Of a DNA stretch of 64,000 bases, positions 57,809 to 64,000 are shown piece by piece (the stretch's first letter is position 1; the number at the start of each line of letters is the position of its first letter). The position numbers were made by a program, and so were the translations under genes. The notes beneath the pieces were generated by a model that worked only from the letters and a program-made list of their open reading frames with translations, had not been told where the DNA came from and did no database searches. Source of the DNA: Cryptomeria japonica. Its lineage: Eukaryota; Streptophyta; Pinopsida; Cupressales; Cupressaceae. The stretch is taken from assembly GCF_030272615.1 (NCBI RefSeq), contig NC_081406.1, positions 214,887,497 to 214,951,496 of the forward strand. Direction: 5' to 3'.

Positions 57809-58983
57809 AAAAGATTATAACATTTAATCCACTTAATAACCCTTAAGCAGATTAAGTATCGATAGAGAAGAAACATATACTGGTAAACAATAAAACTTAA
57901 CAATTAAATAGATAATCAATGCAAAACAACCATACTAGATAACACCATGATTTGTACATGGAAAACCTGGAAAGGGGAAAACCACGGTGGGAAGCCTACC
58001 CATAGTTAGATGATACTTTTGTAGAAAGTATGTGATAGAATGAGGGGCCTGCACATGTAGGAAGGCAAACTACCTAGAGCGTACTACTCATTACAAAAGA
58101 GTCTCACTGACTACAAAGAAGCTACAACCATCTCAAGATAAATGGACAACAATTCGATAGAGCGAATTGCCAGAAATAGCATCTACCATGCCTGATTACA
58201 GTCCCGGTTAAGGTCAATACTAGAGGCCTTTGACCTCTTCCTTAATCTCAATTCGATCACCTATGATCGACCAAATATCCTTCACATATGATATTGCATT
58301 TCAAGACCATGAACACTTATTCCATTCCCATACCTAGATCTTACAATGAGATCTTACATCATTTTATTCAAACCCTAAGGCCTAAACCAATTAGGTCGGC
58401 CACCTAAAAGATATTACAATAAGATCATTACATAGATTAATATTACAATGATATGCCATGTCATTTTAAGATGAAAACAACAATAACAAATCCATAAATC
58501 ATCCTGAAACAATTTGGTAATGTGTAGAGTATACATCAACATGATAGTAGTCCATAACCTAGATAGGTACCGAACCTATTTTGGGTCCACCATGCCAAAG
58601 CAATTTCTTCAAGAAGTTGAAGCACGATCAAAGAACATCTTCAACATCCTGAAATCCATGTAGAAGCTGCACCAACACTAATTATGCATCCTGTCAAGAT
58701 TCCTTAGTGAGAGCTTTGCTGGTAAAGCCTTAAACTAGTGTTGGTAAAGGTTTACCAGAGTGTATGATAGCATCCGATTACCAAGTCAATACCATCTAAC
58801 CAAGACATGCTCTTGAAGGACATATTGCATGTAACCAATCACATTCCATAGATCCAAACATGCCGGAAGTATCCAACAGATAGTCTCTTCTACTGATAAC
58901 ACTTTATCTTGTACCGGTAACCAAAACCTATATGTCAGTAACCAACCATAACAGCTATTGTTGACATCAATGCAACACATAAT

Positions 58984-60043
58984 TGTTAGGTCCTAGAGAC
59001 AACTGAGAGGGGGGGGGGGGTGAATTAGTTGACAAATGAATTTAAACCAAAAATAATTAAACCAACTTAATGCTTAATACCGGTAAACCAGTCTAATATG
59101 CCTGTAGATAGTTTTAACAGTTAATTGCAATATGAGTAAGGATTAATGCATGAAACAAAATGACAGAGTCATCCACAACACATAACACCAATATTTGTAC
59201 GTGGAAACCCTGTAAGGGGAAAAAACCATGGTGGGAAACCTTACCCATAATCAGATGATACTACTGCAGATAGTAAGTGTATACAAATGGGGTTTGCACA
59301 TGCAAAAAGGCCAAGTGCCTAGAGCTCACTGCTCAATTACAAAATAGGAGTCACACTGACTACAATTGGATAGTTAAATCCAATAAGAATGTACTGCTCA
59401 AAATAGCATCTTCATATGATGGATTCAGTACTAGTGTAGTTCTGATTGTCTTCATAAAAACCCTCCTTCAATCTTCAAATGATGTCTGCATGTATAGCTC
59501 TTCTTATTCTCGCATATACCTTCACACAATCCTTTTTCACATTCCACACTTGATCTTACAAATAAGATCTTACAGTTATACCATAACCTAGGACCAATTT
59601 TAGTAGGTCAGCTCTAAAGGATAATACAATAAAATTAATTTAAAAATTAATTAATACCCAATGCAATAACCAATTCACCATGTCATTTTGATGCATTTAC
59701 AACAATAATAAATCATCTTCATAGCGTGTCATGCTGATTTGGAAAAGATAAACCTGCCAGTGTAACGTGGACCTATTTGCCGGTAATAGCAAATATGCAA
59801 ATATGAATATACCAATAAACAAAACTCCAAGACAAGGTGTCCACATGATGTCTTCAACATAACCAAGTGTTTTCCATATCATTCCAAGTGTTAGTGATCA
59901 TTATATCCTGTCGATGTACCAGATACTGGTGACTATGCATAAGTCGCTTGCCGGTGAATGCTGCTAATTCTCCAAAGTACCAGAGTTGATATGTGTTTAG
60001 TAGGTGTTGACATCAATGACAAAACCATACCAAAATACCAACA
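58984..60043 (-). mobile_element. Element E: solo LTR in A 5' LTR
   Basis: 1060 bp with a perfect TSD, ATAAT (58979-58983 and 60044-60048). On the minus strand it runs TGTTGGTATTTTGG...CCTAACA. It resembles the LTRs of C in patches, including the start of the transcribed region (GTGTATACAAATGGGGTTTGCACATG on the plus strand), so it belongs to a related copia family. No internal sequence. Confidence 0.9.
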
Positions 60044-60076
60044 ATAATCAATTTATCCAATAATTCCAACAATATA

Positions 60077-60715
60077 TTTGCCATGAGGTGCTTATTGGAT
60101 ATGTCGTGCCTTAGGTCAAATGCGCTCTCATCTTTAATAAATACCTTGGCCTCCATCCAAATGATGTCGCACCTTTCCCCTTGGAAAAGAAGGAACAAAT
60201 TATGCCTTGGACAGCAAACCATTGATCCATCTACCCTAAATCACATTGATTTAGGGACCCCTCATTGTAGTTGATAAAAAATTAATCACAGAGCAGAAAG
60301 GCACACTCAAAATCCAACTTCTAAATTGTCGATGCCTCTCATAGGCATGTGTCTTTCATCTTTTATATACCCATCCACATTCACTCCTCCTTCATGCTTT
60401 TGAACAATAGCTTACATAGTAATTTTGTTTCCTAAACTATATTGAATCATTATCACATCCATCAATTTCTACATTATAGATGTATAGGTTCATGATATAA
60501 CTTGCTCATATCATGCATAAAAGTTCCTTTCTCATTCTGGGTCGGCATTCATTCTATACTCATAAACTCTAATCTTCCTAACACATAGACAAAAGAAAAT
60601 CCTAAATCTTTCCCCCTTTTCATAGACTATTCTCTTACCCCGCAACATATTTATTTTTATTTTGAAGCTCGAGTGGGGTGGGGGGGTCATTTGGACTCCC
60701 AACCCTATTGGATAT
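60077..60715 (-). other. Unassigned flank right of A, possible fossil coding sequence
   Basis: Nothing nameable. On the minus strand a frame open from 60222 (MVCCPRHNLFLLFQGERCD) to 60077 joins, once A is removed, a frame at 7770-7380 broken only by a few stops. This could be an old transposon or gene fragment. Confidence 0.35.
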
Positions 60716-61928
60716 TGTTGGTTATTCCCACTGCTAGGTTATGTTGTTGTCATTGATGCCAACATATTCCCATGTATTGCTCTAGTAATTGCAGATTGGG
60801 AAGGTCTTATGATCTAGTTTGTAATGTTATTTTGTTGATCACTGTTTTCTAGAGTTTTGTATATCCCCTAGTATATTTTGGTGTGATTGGATCATGTGTT
60901 GAGTTTTTGGGAAATTGCTTGGGATGGTCTTGTGTATCTTCATTTCAGATGGATTGTGATTTAGTGCTTCACAAGTTATCTTTCTTTGTGATAGTTGCTA
61001 ATTGGTTGTGTTCTTGAGCTTTCAGATGTTGATTGATGAATATTTGATAAGTGGTGTTGGTGCAATTATTTCTAATAATTCTAACATTCTTGCTAGTGTT
61101 TCCTAGCCATTTCCTATTTTTTTTTATGATCTGCATTGATCATTGTATGATTTTTTGGTGGTTTCTATGAACCACTGATTATTTTTCATGTTATGCAGTT
61201 TTCCTAGTGGTGTAGTGTGTTACGGTTGATCTTGGTGTGATTTCTAGTGGAGTTGAGAATTTGGAAATGTGAATTAGGTCTGTTTTATGCTATGTAAATC
61301 ATTAATTTAGTTGGTGGTCGATCTTTGTATCATATGATGTAATTTTGTAATTGAGGGTTGATGGTTTAGCCAACCTTGTTGCCAAGGTTGATGAATTGTA
61401 TATATAGGTGATATTGTCATGTAATTTGGCTGTCGATGTTATATTTGCATTATTAGAGAGAGGTTTATGTGCAAACAAGAGATTTATCCTTCAGTATTGA
61501 GATTGAGGAAGGATTGATTTTGCAGAGCAGACATCTATGCTTAACTGAAACTGTAACCAAGCATTTGGAAATGCTATTCTTTTAGTTCATTTCTTTCGAA
61601 TTGTAGATTGAATCTTGTTGTAAGTCAGTGAGACTTCCCTGAGGGTTGTAACCTTCTGGCCCATTATCTTTTGATTAGTGAGCTCTAGGCAGTGTGTTTG
61701 AATGCATGTGCATTCCTAATTGTAATATTTTCACATACGACTGCAGAGTATCATCTTACTGTGGGTAGGTTCCCACCATGATTTTTCCCTTAACCCAGTT
61801 TTCCACATCAAAATATTGGTGTTGTGTGTTGTTCTTTTAATTTTCTTATCTCTTATTATTGCAATTTCTCAAATCTATTTTTGTAGTTAAATTTTCTAAT
61901 CCGGTGAAGACTGATTCTCCTATTAGAC
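60716..61928 (+). repeat. Partial plus-strand copia LTR (L)
   Basis: Starts TGTTGGTTATTCCC and contains late-LTR sequence shared with C's LTR (GTGGGTAGGTTCCCACCATG near 61760). It lacks the C-run hairpin and terminal CCTAACA expected at the end, so it is probably cut by insertion of K at about 61928. The rest would lie beyond the window. No TSD was found for it. Confidence 0.65.
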
Positions 61929-63166
61929 AGTTCAAATAACCAGAAGACAACTAAGAGGGGGGGGGGGGGGGGGGGTGAATCAGTTGTCACTAGATTACCG
62001 AAACCTTAAGCAATTAAAACTTTAATACTAGAACCCAAAAGATCAATATCGGAATGGATAAACCAATTATCGAAATAGCAGATATGCCAATTAAGCACAA
62101 GCAACAATTAGAGAATAAATACAATCCACATGACACCAAGATTTGTACGTGGAAAACCCGATAAAGGGAAAAGCCATGGTGGTAAGCCTGCCCACAGTTA
62201 GATAATACTTCTGCAATTTTTTTGTTATTACAAATGAGGGGCCTGCATTTGCAAGAAGGCCAATAGCCTAGAGCACACTGCTCATTACAAAAGGAGTCTC
62301 ACTAACTACATAAAAATCTAGACTACAATCCGGAAGAGAGAATGAACTGCAATGATAATATCTCCTATGTCTGAGTAAAGTTTTGGTTAAGCTCAATACC
62401 AGAGGACTAAATCCTCTTACATAAACCCAACTTGATCACTAATGATCGACCAAATCCTCTACATGAATGATTATTACATTATTCTCTCCTATATCATCCT
62501 TTCATATTATCCCTTACATATGATCTTTAATGAGATCTTATATCATATATGTACAAACCCTCGACCACAAACAATAAGGTCAGCCACCAGACAATAAAGC
62601 AATTACATAATTACAAAACATGTTAGCTTGAGACCAAACAAATAATATTCAACTCATAAGACATCCTAGAAATACATCAAGAATCCAAACAACATGTTAC
62701 ATTAAGTCGGTCCATAACCTAGATAGTATCAGACCCAATTTAGGTCCATACATACTAAAGCAATGATCCCAATCAACCAAGTCTCAAACAAGATCACCAT
62801 CAGAATCCCAAATCTCTACTAGAAGTGACACCAACACCACTTATGCATAATATCAAAAGATCTTCAACAAAGCTTTGCTGGTCCGAATCAGCAAACCATG
62901 CTTACTAGAATATATGATAGCATCCAATCACCAAATCAAAACCAACTGACTAAAAATGAATATGAGTAGCATGCATGGCAAATATAAGCCAATTCCATAA
63001 GCCAAAACATACCTGAGCATATCGGATAATCATGATCTAACCAACCAAAAACCAAACAACCTACCGGGACCAGAAGGATACCGGTAAAGAAACCAAAACA
63101 ACTAGTATTGACATAAATGAAAAAACATCAATGTAACACATAATCAATTCCTCCAAATGGACAACA
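61929..63166 (-). repeat. Element K 3' LTR (copia)
   Basis: About 1.24 kb. Its right end (ACAACA) abuts the polypurine tract. The left end is uncertain by a few bases, since the expected TGTT start is altered. It holds the longest G run of the window (21 G on the plus strand at 61957-61975 and flanking), in the loop of a 9-bp hairpin at 61946-61988. Confidence 0.8.
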
Positions 63167-63180
63167 ATCTCCCCCTTTGG
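63167..63180 (-). promoter_or_regulatory. K polypurine tract
   Basis: Minus-strand CCAAAGGGGGAGAT, identical to those of A and F. Confidence 0.85.
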
Positions 63181-63500
63181 CATTGATGGCAACACTAGAT
63201 GTGAAAAACATCCAAGTGCCAAGAAATGCCAAACACATCTCCCATACAAAAATATAGCAATGAAGTTTTGATCCATACTCTCCCTATAGATGATATCTGA
63301 GTTAAGTTTTACAAATTTCTCCCCCTAATGTATATATCCCTTAAGTTTTTCACATGAATATATCTCCCCCTTTGACATCAGAAATCTGACAAAAATATCA
63401 AAGAAAAAACATAAACCACTGAATCCCAAGGCTAACTACTCCCCCTGATTAGTAGCATCACCACATCAATCCAAAATGAATAATATCTCTGATAATGCAT
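63181..63500 (-). other. K 3' untranslated region
   Basis: Non-coding, with further purine runs on the minus strand (AAAGGGGGAGAT near 63364 and CAGGGGGAGTAG near 63440), as in A and C. Confidence 0.55.
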
Positions 63501-64000
63501 ACCGGGCTGATGCCAAATAGCATCAATCAGTTTTTTTGTCATAGGGGCAAAAACCCCTAATATGTCTCTGAGGTACTCAAATGATTCTTTAGGTAAAGGT
63601 TTAGTGAAAATGTCTGCAATCTTTTCTTTAGTGTTCACATAAACCAATCTAATTTCATTTTATTCAACCTTCTCCTTCAAAAAGTTATACTTGATAGATA
63701 TGTGCTTTGTCTTAGAGTGAAATACCAAATTATTTGATATGTCAATAGCAGTAGAGTTACCATAGTGAATAACTACTGGTCCATTGCAATGCACTTTTAT
63801 ATCCTTCAACATTTGCTTCATCCATAGAACTTGTGTACAGTTAGTAGCAACATCAACATACTCATCTTGAGTAGTAGATAAAGAAGTACATGATTGTTTC
63901 TTGTTGATCCATGAAATAAGTTTCTTTCCAAGAAAGAAAGCTCCACCGGAAGTACTTTTCCGGTCATCAACATCACCTACCCAATTTACATCTGTATATG
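63501..64000 (-). pseudogene. K RNase H (copia pol 3' end), truncated by window
   Basis: Minus strand, running in from beyond 64000: VNWVGDVDDRKSTSGGAFF, then STTQDEYVD, then VIHYGNSTAID, then VYVNTKEKIADIFTKPL and LGVFAP. Compared with A and C, the catalytic Glu of TAESEY reads Gln and the Asp of YCDNS reads Gly. The RNase H would therefore be inactive even apart from a stop near 63660. Other K parts lie outside the window. Confidence 0.88.

Larger units (their letters stand above)
7776..60071 (-). mobile_element. Element A: full-length Ty1/copia element split by four insertions
   Basis: Outermost element of the nest. On the minus strand it runs 5' LTR (57762-60071), PBS, gag (to 56895), D insertion, zinc knuckle and protease, integrase, RT (to 39955), C insertion, RNase H (17821-17151), polypurine tract, 3' LTR (16815-7776). 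With B, C, D and E and their duplicated sites removed, about 7.0 kb remains, a normal size. Flanks GCATA (7771-7775) and ATATA (60072-60076) could be a TSD that has gained one G-to-A and one C-to-T change. All coding parts carry stops or frameshifts, so A is dead. Confidence 0.9.
57762..60071 (-). repeat. A 5' LTR, interrupted by E
   Basis: Parts 57762-58983 and 60049-60071, about 1.24 kb. It shows the empty site for B near 58032-58036. The hairpin at 57779-57808 has a 9-bp perfect stem. Confidence 0.9.

Noticed and set aside
60716-61928. Complete solo LTR for L
   Set aside because: GATAT at 60711-60715 is not repeated after 61928 and the expected terminal hairpin and CCTAACA are missing, so it is called partial.

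Overview
This window is plant nuclear DNA made almost entirely of LTR retrotransposons inserted into one another. The evidence is Ty1/copia and Ty3/gypsy Gag and Pol domains, primer-binding sites of the TGGTATCAGAGC (initiator-Met tRNA) type, chromodomain gypsy elements, and 5-bp target-site duplications (TSDs). No host gene, rRNA, tRNA or CRISPR array is recognisable. So many large nested elements suggest a large-genome seed plant. A gymnosperm is possible, but the sequence does not settle it.

Layout, using letters J and A to L. J (418-5822, minus) is a short gypsy-type element with gag and protease only. 5828-7770 is unassigned. A (7776-60071, minus) is a copia element of about 7 kb stretched to 52 kb by insertions. 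Four elements lie directly in A. B (8055-15861, plus) is a Tat/Ogre-like gag-protease element in A's 3' LTR and carries one intact 1147-codon ORF. C (17822-39949, plus) is a copia element between A's RT and RNase H. D (42647-56889, plus) is a Tekay/Del-like chromovirus in A's gag. E (58984-60043) is a solo LTR in A's 5' LTR. C in turn contains F (21366-27893, minus), a non-autonomous element with a roughly 1070-codon unknown ORF, and G (30742-39463, plus), a chromodomain gypsy element. G contains the solo LTR H (30798-31556). D's integrase contains the solo LTR I (50312-51874). To the right are 60077-60715 (unassigned, perhaps fossil coding sequence), a partial plus-strand LTR L (60716 to about 61928), and the 3' end of another minus-strand copia element K (about 61929 to 64000).

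The nest is supported by TSDs: ACTTG for J, GTGAT for B, CTTAT for C, TACTT for D, ATAAT for E, AAAAG for F and GTTAT for G are perfect. ATGCG/ACGCG for I, GTACT/ATATT for H and GCATA/ATATA for A differ only by transitions. Uninterrupted sister LTRs show the empty sites of B, G and H. Order of events: A first, then B, C, D and E into A, then F and G into C and I into D, then H into G.

Most likely to repay attention: the long unknown ORF of F; the pol-less elements B and J, J apparently being a derivative of G's family; a C-run-loop hairpin near the end of the copia LTRs whose arms change together between families; repeated GC-rich palindromes in B; and a palindrome array in D's LTRs.
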